Origin: JACCXM01 sp046328335
Lineage (GTDB): Bacteria > Chloroflexota > Chloroflexia > Thermomicrobiales > UBA6265
Direction of reading: 5' to 3'
Length of the DNA: 64,000 nt
Assembly (NCBI GenBank): GCA_046328335.1
Contig: JAXLWU010000014.1
Location: 62,001-126,000, forward strand
The position numbers and the translations under genes were made by a program. The notes beneath the pieces were generated by a model. That model was not told where the DNA came from and ran no database searches. It worked only from the letters and a program-made list of their open reading frames with translations. Each line of letters starts with the position of its first letter. Within the stretch, counting starts at the first letter, position 1. Shown here piece by piece: positions 24,775 through 33,253 of the stretch.

Positions 24775-25136
24775 GCGAGGCATTGCCGCGGATCGGCTGG
24801 GTGAATTTCTGGAAGCCGAAGGACGAGTGGTACTACCTCTCACGCCCCGAGCGGGAGCGCCTGCTGGGGCGATGGGAGGCGATCCGGGCCGAGGCGATCG
24901 CGCGGGGTGCGGTGTGCCTGGGGAGTTACGAATGCCGCGCCAGTACCGCCTGGGCGCGCGTCTCGCTCTGGGAGTTCCCCGCTCTCGACTCCCTGACCGG
25001 GATGGTCGACGCGCTGGCGGAAGCGTCCTACTACCAGTATTTCGCCGAGGAGAACGCGTTCGGGCGGCGAACCGAAGATCCAATCGCGAATTTCGACGTC
25101 GCTGCCGCCGCGACCGAGTCATACCGGGAGAGGTGA
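24771..25136 (+). CDS. Small protein of unknown function with one CRxSxxW domain
   Basis: This 121-residue protein starts with GTG at 24771, overlapping the previous stop, behind AGGGAGGAGC. It parallels the N-terminal half of its neighbour: GWVNFWKPKDEWYYLSRP matches GFVALWKNNPREYVASP, and GSYECRASTAWARVSLWEFP with C55 matches GLYFCRWSSAWQYMTFWVSP. The two genes are therefore tandem paralogues, together encoding three domain copies. I do not know the family. The conserved Cys-Arg, Ser and Trp suggest a binding or catalytic site. The gene ends one base before the AllA-like cupin gene. Confidence 0.7.
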   Translation: MSEALPRIGWVNFWKPKDEWYYLSRPERERLLGRWEAIRAEAIARGAVCLGSYECRASTAWARVSLWEFPALDSLTGMVDALAEASYYQYFAEENAFGRRTEDPIANFDVAAAATESYRER

Positions 25137-25137
25137 A

Positions 25138-25659
25138 ATGTCCCAGGAGTGGAGCATCGGGGTAACCGACCTGACCGAAGAGGCATTCGCGCCATACGGA
25201 AGGATCGTGGCGACACCGACGACCCCCGCGCCGCGCACCGGCGATGGCTGGGAGTGTTGGTACGGGTTCCAGACGCTGGATAACCGCTGGCCGATCTCTT
25301 ACGGCGCGGTCCTCACCCGCCATCGCCCTATCGTTGTCAGTGAGATGGAGCGCCACGTCCACACCTATGAGATCCTCTACCCGCACGGGCACGCCCTGAT
25401 TCAGCCGCTCGCCCTGCCGCTGGACCTCGAAGACGAGGAGGCTCGTCCCGATCCCGCCACGGTCAAGGCATTCCGCATCCCGGTCGGGGTGGGCATCATC
25501 ATGCACGAGGGAACGTGGCACAGCGCCGCATTTCCCGAGAGTGCGGACTGCACCTACAGCTTCGCCTGTATGGAACCTGATTATCTCTACGAACCGATCT
25601 GGGTCCCGTTCCAGGGCGACGACACGATCCGGGTACACGTCGGGGCGACGACCGAGTGA
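25138..25659 (+). CDS. Ureidoglycolate lyase (AllA)-family cupin
   Basis: The 173-residue protein has the AllA/ureidoglycolate hydrolase layout. APYGRIVATP is near the start, EMERHVHTYEILYPHGHALIQPLALP lies in the middle with candidate metal histidines, and GVGIIMHEGTWHSAAFP follows with two more. Length matches the family (160-170). AllA converts ureidoglycolate to glyoxylate and urea, but many relatives sit in sugar operons with unknown activity. Here neighbours are a sugar importer and a PfkB kinase, so an isomerase, lyase or lactonase step on a sugar derivative is as likely as purine degradation. GAGAGGTGAA precedes the ATG, and its stop overlaps the kinase start. Confidence 0.8.
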   Translation: MSQEWSIGVTDLTEEAFAPYGRIVATPTTPAPRTGDGWECWYGFQTLDNRWPISYGAVLTRHRPIVVSEMERHVHTYEILYPHGHALIQPLALPLDLEDEEARPDPATVKAFRIPVGVGIIMHEGTWHSAAFPESADCTYSFACMEPDYLYEPIWVPFQGDDTIRVHVGATTE

Positions 25660-26573
25660 GCGCCCCGCGGCGATGGGATGTGCTCGGCGTCGGCGATGCC
25701 GACGTCGATCTCTACCTGCGGGTATCACGGCTCGCCGGGCGCGACGAGAAGGTCCTCGGTGGTTTGCTGGGTGAGTTGCCCGGTGGCGTCGTCGCCAACT
25801 TCGCGTGCGCCGCCAGCCGCATGGGAATGCGGACCGCGCTGGCAACGATCGTCGGTGACGATCGCTACGGGGAGATCGCTTTGGACGGATTGCGCGAGGC
25901 GAGCGTCGCGACCGATCTCGTCCTCGTCAAACCGGGGGGGCGGACCTATTTCTGCGTGGTCATGCTTGACGACACGGGCGAAAAGGCGCTGACGGTCGTC
26001 GAGACCGACTGTATGTCGCCGGATATCACCGACCTCGATCCCGAATCGTTCGGCGAAGCGCGGCTTGTGCACCTGATGGCGAGCGACTTCGACGTCACGG
26101 TCTGGATCGCGCGGGAAGCCAGGCGCCGCGGCACGCTGGTATCGCTCGATATCGAGCCGACGACCGTCAGCGATGATTTTGCTTCGCTGCTGGGGCTGGT
26201 CGATCTCGCCTTTCCCAACCGGGAGGGATTGCGCAGACTCGCCGCTGGTGACGAACTGGCCGGAGCACGGCAGGTGCTCGCGCTCGGTCCGCGGGTCGTG
26301 GTGGTAACGATGGGGAGCCAGGGGTGCCTGATCGTGTCGGCGGAGGAGACGATCCGCTTGCCGGCGTTCCCCGTGCCGGTCGTTGATACCACCGGCGCCG
26401 GAGACTGTTTCAACGGCGCCTTCGTCTCCGGATACTTGCGCGGGTGGGATCTCGCGCGGTGCGGCCGAACCGCCGCCGCCGCCGCGGCCCTGTCGGTCAC
26501 GGCGGTCGGCTCGCGCACGGCACAACCGACGCTGACGGAGGTCGAGCGGTTCCTGACCGAGCGCGTGACGTAA
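25656..26573 (+). CDS. PfkB family carbohydrate kinase (ribokinase-like)
   Basis: This 305-residue sugar kinase has the two PfkB signatures: an N-terminal GGxxxN-like PGGVVANFACAASRMG, and DTTGAGDCFNGAFVSG near 245-260, with the catalytic aspartate and anion hole. WDVLGVGDADVDLYL starts the Rossmann-like core. It would transfer phosphate from ATP (or ADP) to a sugar, nucleoside or sugar 1-phosphate in the cytoplasm. GTG at 25656 overlaps the AllA-like stop. It is followed by an eIF2B-like protein, the pairing seen in archaeal ribose 1-phosphate to ribose 1,5-bisphosphate to ribulose 1,5-bisphosphate conversion, which makes a similar chemistry conceivable. Confidence 0.92.
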   Translation: MSAPRRWDVLGVGDADVDLYLRVSRLAGRDEKVLGGLLGELPGGVVANFACAASRMGMRTALATIVGDDRYGEIALDGLREASVATDLVLVKPGGRTYFCVVMLDDTGEKALTVVETDCMSPDITDLDPESFGEARLVHLMASDFDVTVWIAREARRRGTLVSLDIEPTTVSDDFASLLGLVDLAFPNREGLRRLAAGDELAGARQVLALGPRVVVVTMGSQGCLIVSAEETIRLPAFPVPVVDTTGAGDCFNGAFVSGYLRGWDLARCGRTAAAAAALSVTAVGSRTAQPTLTEVERFLTERVT

Positions 26574-26609
26574 CTGCTGGATACCCGCTGCATCCACTCT
26601 GGGAGGGAC

Positions 26610-27593
26610 ATGGCTGTACAGACGACGGCCGCCATCGAGCGCCCACGGCTCACCGGGCGCGCCGCGGAACGGCTCGATTTATTCGAATCGCCGACCGTGC
26701 TCGGCGCCAGCCGGCAACTCGCTCTCGCCGCCGACCTGCTGGCGTGCCTTGCTGAAGAACACGAGGGAGACCGCGAGAGTCTTGCCCGTCGTCTGCGTCA
26801 GGTCGCCGGTTACCTCGCGGCCCGGCGCGGAGCGTCGAGCCAGGCGGTCCCCAACGCACTCGCGCAGATGCTGCATGGTTTGACCGGGATGCAGTATTTG
26901 CCCCCTGACGAGTTCAGGGAGTGGGTCATTGCCCAGATACGCGACTATGACCAGACCGCTCAACGCGGCATGGCGATGATCGCGGCCGCGGGCACCGCCC
27001 TCGCCGCACGGGCGACGCGCGTGCTGGTCTATGACTACTCGAGTTCGGTGGCGGGCATTCTCCGCGCGCTCGGGGAACGAGAGCATCCCCCGACGGTCGT
27101 TCTCCCCGAGGCGCGCACGCTGGAGGGAGGACGGCGTTTCGTCGAAGACCTGGAAACCAGCTTACTGTGCTGCGAACTGATTCCAGACGCGGCGATCGGA
27201 AGCGTGGTCGAGGCGTGTGATCTGGCGTTGATCGGCGCCGAAACCGTTTCCGCCGAAGGTGGCTGCTACAACACCACGGGAAGCCTGCTCGTCGCCTTTG
27301 CCTGCGACTATTGGCGGGTGCCGCTCTACGTGGCGAGCACGCTGATCAAGATCGACACGCGGACCCTGCGCGGTTACCGGCGGCCGATCCCGATGCTCGA
27401 TGGTCATCATCTGGACCGCCTGACCTCCGGCTTGCCATCCCGGTCTGACGACCGCTTGCGAGTGGTGTCGCCCGATCTCGACTACGTCCCGCCCGCATTG
27501 CTGACCGGGTTCATTACGGAGGCCGGGGTCCTGCCGCCAGCGGCGATCGTCACGCACGCCATACGCTTCGCGGAGACCCAGCAGGATGACTGA
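26610..27593 (+). CDS. eIF2B alpha/beta/delta-like protein, possible sugar-phosphate isomerase
   Basis: The 327-residue protein belongs to the eIF2B-related superfamily, which includes methylthioribose 1-phosphate and ribose 1,5-bisphosphate isomerases. The N-terminal helices precede a Rossmann-like part with VLVYDYSSSVAGILRAL, then LALIGAETVSAEGGCYNTTGS and VPLYVASTLIKID. In the isomerases the first motif carries a catalytic Cys and the second an Asp (GAD). Here these positions appear as Ser (S144-S146) and Glu (E211), so standard activity is uncertain. It follows the PfkB kinase and overlaps the BtpA gene by eight bases. A role in aldose to ketose phosphate conversion, or binding of such a ligand, is inferred from context. 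Confidence 0.82.
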   Translation: MAVQTTAAIERPRLTGRAAERLDLFESPTVLGASRQLALAADLLACLAEEHEGDRESLARRLRQVAGYLAARRGASSQAVPNALAQMLHGLTGMQYLPPDEFREWVIAQIRDYDQTAQRGMAMIAAAGTALAARATRVLVYDYSSSVAGILRALGEREHPPTVVLPEARTLEGGRRFVEDLETSLLCCELIPDAAIGSVVEACDLALIGAETVSAEGGCYNTTGSLLVAFACDYWRVPLYVASTLIKIDTRTLRGYRRPIPMLDGHHLDRLTSGLPSRSDDRLRVVSPDLDYVPPALLTGFITEAGVLPPAAIVTHAIRFAETQQDD

Positions 27594-28398
27594 CACGTTG
27601 ATGGCGAACCTGTTCCGGGTTCCCAGGCCGGCACTCGCCATGGTGCAGGTCCGGCCGCTCCCCGGTTCATATCGCTACCGGGGCGAGTCGTTGCGCTCCA
27701 TCTTCGCCGCGGTGCTCGCCGAGGCGGCAATCCTCGCCGAAGCCGGGTTTGATGGATTGCAACTGCAAAACATGGGAGACCAGCCCAGCACGCGACGGGT
27801 CGGACCGGAGACGGTCGCTTACATGACGGCGGCCGCGCTTGCGGTCCGGCAGGCGTTCCCCGAGTTGTCGCTCAGCATCCTGGTCAACTGGGACGCGGAA
27901 GCGGCGATCGCGGTGGCCGATGCCGCGGGCGCCGATTTCGTCCGCATCGAACACACCTTCACCGGGGTCGCGGTGACGAGTTGGGGACTGTCCGAGGGGT
28001 GTTGCCACGAGGCGACGCGCTTCCACCGCAAGATCGGAGCGACGATGCCGATCCTCGCCGACGTCTACGAGCCGCACGCGGTGCCCCTCGGTCCCAAGCC
28101 GATCGACAAGGCGGCATGGGAAGCCGTCCATGAAGGCGGCGCGGACGGTCTCTTTCTGACCGCCAGCGATTTCGCCGAGTCCCTCGCGTGGCTCCGCCTC
28201 GCGCGGCGCGCTGTCCCCGGCGTGCCGCTCTTCCTCGGCGGCGGGGCGACCGCGGAGAACGTGCGCGAGGCGCTGGCTGTCGCCGACGGTGTCGTCGTCG
28301 CGACCTGGATCAAGGGAGGCGACATGCGCAACCCGGTCGACCCGATGCGAGCGCGGCAGTTCATGGACGCGGTGCGGGCGACGCGAGCGGACCTGTAG
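27586..28398 (+). CDS. BtpA/SgcQ family TIM-barrel protein
   Basis: The 270-residue protein matches BtpA/SgcQ. It has RPALAMVQVRPLPGSYRY at the start, GFDGLQLQNMGDQP, then DFVRIEHTFTG, and near the end FLGGGATAENVREAL and VVVATWIKGGDMRNPVDPMR. These are the phosphate-binding and loop motifs of a TIM barrel. BtpA was named for photosystem I stability in cyanobacteria; SgcQ is in an E. coli cryptic sugar operon, and the chemistry of neither is settled. Here it is the last gene of the catabolic operon, so an aldolase- or epimerase-like step on a phosphorylated sugar is a plausible inference. It converges on the M23 gene with 55 bases between them. Confidence 0.9.
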   Translation: MTDTLMANLFRVPRPALAMVQVRPLPGSYRYRGESLRSIFAAVLAEAAILAEAGFDGLQLQNMGDQPSTRRVGPETVAYMTAAALAVRQAFPELSLSILVNWDAEAAIAVADAAGADFVRIEHTFTGVAVTSWGLSEGCCHEATRFHRKIGATMPILADVYEPHAVPLGPKPIDKAAWEAVHEGGADGLFLTASDFAESLAWLRLARRAVPGVPLFLGGGATAENVREALAVADGVVVATWIKGGDMRNPVDPMRARQFMDAVRATRADL

Positions 28399-28453
28399 TC
28401 AGACGTGACCCGGCGGCGCGGCGACCAACCGACTGCTGCCCGTTCATGGCCGA

Positions 28454-29458
28454 CTACGGCGAAACGGTGGCCCCCATGTGCTGATTGCCGCCGCCGATAT
28501 CGGGGAATTCCTCCCCCGCAATGGCGTTCGGGCCGTCGAACGGCACCGATTCGTGACCATTCTGGGTCAGACGCCAGCAGGTCATGTCGATGTGCGACAT
28601 CGACTCGTACCCTTCGCCGCCAGGACCCGAAACCGCACCGATCGCCTCGCCGCGCTCGACGCGGTCGCCGCTCTGGTAGCCACGGTCGTACGTAACATGG
28701 AACATGGCCACGCCGTAGCCATTGCCCGCGTTGATCAACATGCCGCCGCTGCCGCGATCGACCCACTCGATGGTGCCGGAAACCGGCGCGTAGACCGTCT
28801 GACCGGCGGTATTGCCATCGACCCGGGCCCAGTCGAGCGAATACTTGTACTGGGCGAAATCGCTGCGGTTGGTGTGGGTGCCATTGTTGTACCCCTGCAC
28901 CACTTCCCATTTCCCGCCGGCCATCGGCCAGGCGATGCCGGTGCTATCGCGCCGCTTCGTGTCCGGCGCCGCCTCGGCACTGGCCGCGGGCGCTTCAGCC
29001 GCATCGGCGATGATCGGTTCGGGCAGGGCTGGGTCGCTCGCCGCGACCGGCGCGGCAGCGGGCGCCGCGGTCTGCAGCAGTTCGACCGCGACCCAACCGG
29101 TCACCCCGTTACCCGTGACCGGGACAAAACCGTTGCTCGCTTCACCATCAATGGAAACCGCCGTGCCGGGAGGCAGTACCGTCAGCACATCGGCATCGGT
29201 ACTCGGCGCGGCGCGCAGGTTACATCGGTCGTCGTCGCCGCCTGCAGCCGCTGGCGCGGCAGACACTGGTTCCACGGCGGCAGCACCGTCCTCCGGCATG
29301 GGGGCCGCAGCCACGGATTCCGCCTGGACCGCTGGATCGTCGACGCCGCAGGCGCGGACGCTCAGCGCCACGTACCCGGCGGGCACATACCTGCTCTGCC
29401 CATCGACCGTCACCGGCAACCACGATTGGCCCGCGACATCGACGACTTCGGCCGGCAA
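28454..29458 (-). CDS. SH3b and M23 peptidase domain protein, 5' end frameshifted
   Basis: This 334-residue frame has SH3b-like segments (PAEVVDVAGQSWLPVTV; RAAPSTDADVLTVLPPGTAV), an Ala/Pro-rich linker, then an M23 (LytM-like) domain from about 165. Zinc-ligand candidates are the His in NGTHTN, the Asp in YKYSLDW, a His in AMFHVTYD, and SHIDMT where HxH is usual. Loss of the second His may reduce activity. No signal peptide precedes it. Instead, coding-like sequence continues upstream in another frame (29505-29654), so a one-base shift near 29505-29515 has removed the N-terminus. Family members cut peptidoglycan cross-links outside the cell. Either a decayed gene or a sequencing error is possible. 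Confidence 0.75.
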   Translation of the reverse strand: MPAEVVDVAGQSWLPVTVDGQSRYVPAGYVALSVRACGVDDPAVQAESVAAAPMPEDGAAAVEPVSAAPAAAGGDDDRCNLRAAPSTDADVLTVLPPGTAVSIDGEASNGFVPVTGNGVTGWVAVELLQTAAPAAAPVAASDPALPEPIIADAAEAPAASAEAAPDTKRRDSTGIAWPMAGGKWEVVQGYNNGTHTNRSDFAQYKYSLDWARVDGNTAGQTVYAPVSGTIEWVDRGSGGMLINAGNGYGVAMFHVTYDRGYQSGDRVERGEAIGAVSGPGGEGYESMSHIDMTCWRLTQNGHESVPFDGPNAIAGEEFPDIGGGNQHMGATVSP

Positions 29459-29501
29459 TCTCGACCGCCGCGTTTCACCCAGGGTTGCCAGTGCTGCCGC
29501 G

Positions 29502-29654
29502 TCAGCCTGGCCGCTTCAGCAAGACCGGCTCGCCGCCCGCGACCAGTATCGCCGTACCAGGGGGCGCCTCATCCTGCGCCCGCGCCGGCAACCCTGCGCC
29601 GAACAGAGCGTCATGTACGATCAACGACAGCTCGCCGCCACGCGGCACGGTGCG
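29502..29654 (-). pseudogene. Out-of-frame N-terminal remnant of the M23 protein
   Basis: A 50-codon open stretch encodes GAGLPARAQDEAPPGTAILV and then GGEPVLLKRPG before a stop at 29502. It reads smoothly into the downstream frame (QADAAALATLGE...) if one base is skipped. Further upstream, coding-like residues (FAADPVEEGPITALDAPC) appear in a third frame, implying at least two lesions. No other gene is visible between 29655 and about 30000. Confidence 0.55.
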
Positions 29655-29999
29655 TCAAGCGCCGTGATCGGTCCTTCCTCCACCGGGTCCGCGGCGAACT
29701 CAACGCGCCGCCATCTACATCACCGAACAGCGCTATCCTCGCGCTTCGCCAGCGTCGTCACTGGCCCGATCGCGAATCCGTCATCAGATCGCGTTGTTCA
29801 CGTTCCGCAACGCACCGGAAACATCGCTAGTTTCGATCAGCATGACGAACGCCGGCAACGAATCTGGCGAATGGTAAACAGAATCAGGACGCTCAGCGGC
29901 GGAAAAACCAGACGCCCGTGCGAGAACCCCCTGAGCGTCGGCACGCAAAATTGCTAGGAACACAGCGGAATTTGCCGAAGAATCTGCACGTGCAGGCAA

Positions 30000-31250
30000 C
30001 GACGGAAAGCCTGTGCACCCCTGTTACCGGACCACGAGCAAAGGAGGCGTGCCTTCCAAGTTGGTTGTCGTTCTTCGTGCGTCGATCCAGCACGCTTCGA
30101 ATTCGCTGGGGCCGGTAGCCGAGGCTGAGTGGAGGCGCTTGTGGTTGTAGACGTCGTCCAGGAAGCGGCCCAGGCTGGGCCTCGGCTTCGGCGAAGGTGC
30201 GGTAGTCGTGCAGGTACACCTCCTCCCGCTTGAGCGTGGCGAAGAGCTTCCGCCATCGCATTCTCATAGACGTTGCCCACCGCCGCCATGCTGATCTGCG
30301 CGCCGATGGCCTCCAGGCGCGCGACGTAGCGGTGACTGGCGTACTGCACCCCGTGGTCGGAGTGGTGGATCAGCCCCGGCACCGGTCGCCGAGCCCGGTG
30401 ATGGCCCGCCCAGGGCGGCCAGGGTCAGGTCGGTGTCGATGTGCGGCGACAGCGCCCAGCCGACGATGCGGCGCGACCAGGCATCGAGGATCGCGGCCAG
30501 GAAGTGCAGGTGGTCGGCAGCCGGATGTAGGTCAGGTCGGCTACCCACGCCTGGTCGGGGCGCTGGAGGTCCCGGCCGCGCAGCAGGTTGGGATGCTTCC
30601 CAGTCCGTGGCGCGCGAGTCGGTGGTCGGCACGAAGCGGCGTTTGATCTGGCACAGCAGCGATTCTCGCGCATCACACGCAGGACGCGCTTGCGGTTGAC
30701 CTTCCAGCCCTCGCGCCTCAGGGCGTGGGTCACGCGCCGCAGCCGCAGCCGGGATGCTCCAGCACGATCCGCTCGATGGCCTCGCGCAGCGCCACCGCCT
30801 CGGCCTCCGGTTCGCGCGGGGCCAACCGCGCGTACCACCGCTCGCGGCTGATCCCCAGGGACCGCACAGCGGCGCCGCACCGACAGCGCGGGGCAGGCTG
30901 TCCCCACCTCGGTCATCAGCGCGTGCCGCTGCGCGAGGGCAGCTCGGCCAGCCCCCTTTTAGCGCCGCGTTCTCCAGCGCCAATTGCCCGCACAGCTGCT
31001 CCAGCCGGCGACGCGGCGCTGCAGCGCCTCCTGCCCGTCCGGCTCGCGGGGAGAAGGCCGCTTCCTCGCGCCGCGTACTCCTGGCGCCAGCGGTCCAGCA
31101 CGCTGTTGGCCACGCCGTGCTCACGGCACACCTGCGCTGGCCGCTTGGCCCCGCTCGCCACCTGGTGGACCACCTCGAGCTTGAACTCGCGACTATACGT
31201 TCGCCCCCGTGCCATAGGTCGCCTCCTCGCCGGGCTGAGTCTACCGCCCG
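30000..31250 (-). mobile_element. IS3 family insertion sequence, degenerate
   Basis: The region encodes both IS3 proteins on the minus strand but in broken frames (see the pseudogene entry). The ends are approximate: I could not identify matching terminal inverted repeats or target duplications. The left end lies somewhere near 29990-30040 and the right end near 31225-31260. Confidence 0.7.
30020..31215 (-). pseudogene. IS3 transposase (OrfA/OrfB) with multiple frameshifts
   Basis: OrfA starts at 31215 behind GAGGAGG with MARGRTYSREFKLEVVHQV and HGVANSVLDRWRQEY, a helix-turn-helix. It soon changes frame; LALENAALKGG continues in another. OrfB pieces follow in alternating frames: HALRREGWKVNRKRVLRVMR (30425-30916 frame), PDQAWVADLTYIRL with the first DDE aspartate, LHFLAAILDAWSRRIVGW, HHSDHGVQYASHRY with the second aspartate, NVYENAMAEA with the glutamate, and a rearranged LGYRP end. 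At least four or five shifts are needed to restore one protein, so no active transposase is made from this sequence. Confidence 0.85.
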
Positions 31251-31297
31251 GCTTCGACCCTCCCTTTGCCACCGGTCCGGAAATCGGGGTGCACTCC

Positions 31298-31430
31298 AGC
31301 CCCTCTCCCGCTCGGCGGGAGACTCCTCCCTCCGGCGGAGGGAGGCTCGGGAGGGAGCCAGGGGTTGGGGTGAGGGCAGGCCTCACGAGCAGACGGCGGT
31401 CATCATCCGAATTTCGTATTGTGAGGGAAG
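31298..31430. repeat. Composite dispersed repeat, family C, copy 2
   Basis: The core (31298-31378) contains GCCCCTCTCCCG, CTCCTCCCTCCGG-(N)-GAGGGAGG and GGGGTTGGGGTGAGGG and closely matches 57179-57258. It is followed by CGGTCATCATCCGAATTTCGTAT, a flank motif shared with the copy at 57107-57302. The rest of 31216-31649 holds another inverted pair (TGTCATGC near 31477, GCATGACA near 31554) and no gene. Confidence 0.7.
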
Positions 31431-31649
31431 AGCGACACGATGAAGCCCACGCATCGAAGAGACCGCCAATGCTGTGTCATGCTTACGAAGGAAGCCTCTC
31501 GGCGAATCGCAAGGATTGCCTGAGAAGAACCGGGCTGCTTCGCCCGCGGACTCTGCATGACACATTATGGTAGACGATCTACTCCGCATCACCACGCGGT
31601 GACGGAGAGCCCGGGAGGTGTTCGCTCCACCTCGCCGGTGCATCGGTCA

Positions 31650-32183
31650 TCAGCGCTGAAACCGCCAGCGCGTCGCCCCGTGCGGTTCTTCGCCCGCAAC
31701 GCCGAACGCGGTGTGGAAGGTGAAGCGATAGAGGTGCCAGGGCGGCGGCCCGGCGCTTGGGGCGCTGTACGGCGCGGTCAACGCGTCGCCCTCGACCGTC
31801 GTCGGCCACCCCCAGGCGCGGTACCGCGCGGCCAGCGTCTCCAGGGTCTCCCGATCGGTGACCCGCACCGCGTCGCCCTCGAGGACGAGATCGAGCCCCT
31901 TCAGAGCCACGGCGATCGTGCCGGCCGGGTTGGCGGCCAGGTTGCGCGATTTGCGGGTCTCCGGCCCGCTGACGATGTAGAGATCGCCATCGTACCAGTG
32001 CGCGCCGACCCCGGCGGCGTGGGGGCGGCCGTCCGGCCGGACCGTGCCGAGGAAGCAGTGCGACTCTTCGGGCGCGCCCGCTTGCAGCGACGTGGAGAGG
32101 AGATTCCGCGCCCTGCTCCAGGGGAGCGCGGGGTTGCCGTAGATATCGAGGTTGGTAGTCTCGATTGGTTCGCGGTCGGTCAT
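31650..32183 (-). CDS. Pyridoxamine 5'-phosphate oxidase family protein
   Basis: This 177-residue protein has the split-barrel flavin fold. SHCFLGTVRPDGRPHAAGVGAHW precedes DLYIVSGPETRKSRNLAANP, the strands and Arg/Lys pair typical of the family. Members bind FMN or F420. The neighbour on the same strand is an F420-type LLM oxidoreductase, which slightly favours F420. ATG 32183 lies five bases after GGAGGGG; TTG 32186 is a poorer alternative. The substrate is unknown; many such proteins reduce or bind quinones, heme or antibiotics. Confidence 0.88.
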   Translation of the reverse strand: MTDREPIETTNLDIYGNPALPWSRARNLLSTSLQAGAPEESHCFLGTVRPDGRPHAAGVGAHWYDGDLYIVSGPETRKSRNLAANPAGTIAVALKGLDLVLEGDAVRVTDRETLETLAARYRAWGWPTTVEGDALTAPYSAPSAGPPPWHLYRFTFHTAFGVAGEEPHGATRWRFQR

Positions 32184-32355
32184 CAATGCCCCTCCAATGA
32201 TCGTTCTCGCAACTCGCGATTGAAACGGCCCACTCGGCCGTCACATGGAAGCGACGATCGGCATCGCCAAAATCGACATTCGCCGATGCGCCACGATCTC
32301 CCCGCAGCGCACCCAGACGCCACGGTGCTGACCCACCGAAATGAAGAGCCCTGCG

Positions 32356-33237
32356 CTAGGCATCGGCGACGGCGGGCAGAATCTCGCGGCCGACGATATC
32401 CACGATGCGGATGGGATCGGGACCGCGGACGATGCCGATCGCGGTCTGGATGCCGAGATCGGCCAGGCGCCGCAATTCCGCGGCCGTCGCGTCGACTCCC
32501 GCCCCATCCGCCCCGATGCCGAAATGGACCGTGCAGGTCTTCTCGATCGTCCCCTCATCGCGCCCCTCCGTCGCGCAGTGCTGGCGCAGGATGGCGAGTT
32601 TCTCGGGCAGATCGGGCGTGGGATAGAGATTGCAGGCGTCCGCATAGCGCGCCACCAGGCGCAGCGTCTTTTGCGCGCCGCTGCCGCCGATCATGAGCGG
32701 GGGATGGGGCCGGGAGAGACTCTGCGGGACGTTGAGGGGCCGTTCCAACTGGTAGTACGTGCCGCGGAATGGCCGCTCGTCACCCTGTTCGCCGCTCCAC
32801 ATCCGCAGGCAGATCTGGATCGTCTCCTCCAGCATGCCGAACCGCGCGCCAAGTGGCGGAAACGGCACACCGAGACCATGCGCTTCCTCCGCGTACCACC
32901 CCGCGCCGATGCCCAACATCGCGCGGCCGGCGGAGAGCACATCGAGGGTGGTCACCATCTTCGCCAGGAGCGCGGGCTGGCGGAGGTGAACCGCCGCGAC
33001 CAGCGGCGTCAGCCGGCAGCGCCGGGTCTGCGCGGCAAGGACTGCCAGCGCCGTGAAGCACTCCAGTTCCGGTTGCTCTGGTCCACCCAGATGGGAGACC
33101 TGCCAGAGGTGATCGGCCACGCCGATCAGATCGAAGCCAGCATCCTCCGCGGTCCGGGCGATGCCGGCGAGGGTTTCCGCGGTCGCGGCGGCGCCACCAC
33201 GCCAGGCGAAATCGGCGATCTGAAGGCCAAGACGCAT
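32356..33237 (-). CDS. LLM class flavin-dependent oxidoreductase (F420-type)
   Basis: The 293-residue TIM-barrel enzyme starts MRLGLQIADFAWRGG and has DLIGVADHLWQ, LLAKMVTTLDVLSAGRAMLGIGAGW and PLMIGGSGAQKTLRLVARYADA. These motifs match luciferase-like monooxygenases that use F420 (TIGR-type F420-dependent families). It would transfer hydride between reduced F420 or FMN and an organic substrate in the cytoplasm. It precedes the PNPOx-like gene by about 170 bases and follows the DUF2269 gene by 17, so it may form an operon with them. No pathway can be named. Confidence 0.9.
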   Translation of the reverse strand: MRLGLQIADFAWRGGAAATAETLAGIARTAEDAGFDLIGVADHLWQVSHLGGPEQPELECFTALAVLAAQTRRCRLTPLVAAVHLRQPALLAKMVTTLDVLSAGRAMLGIGAGWYAEEAHGLGVPFPPLGARFGMLEETIQICLRMWSGEQGDERPFRGTYYQLERPLNVPQSLSRPHPPLMIGGSGAQKTLRLVARYADACNLYPTPDLPEKLAILRQHCATEGRDEGTIEKTCTVHFGIGADGAGVDATAAELRRLADLGIQTAIGIVRGPDPIRIVDIVGREILPAVADA

Positions 33238-33253
33238 CGGTTCCTCCAGCAGT

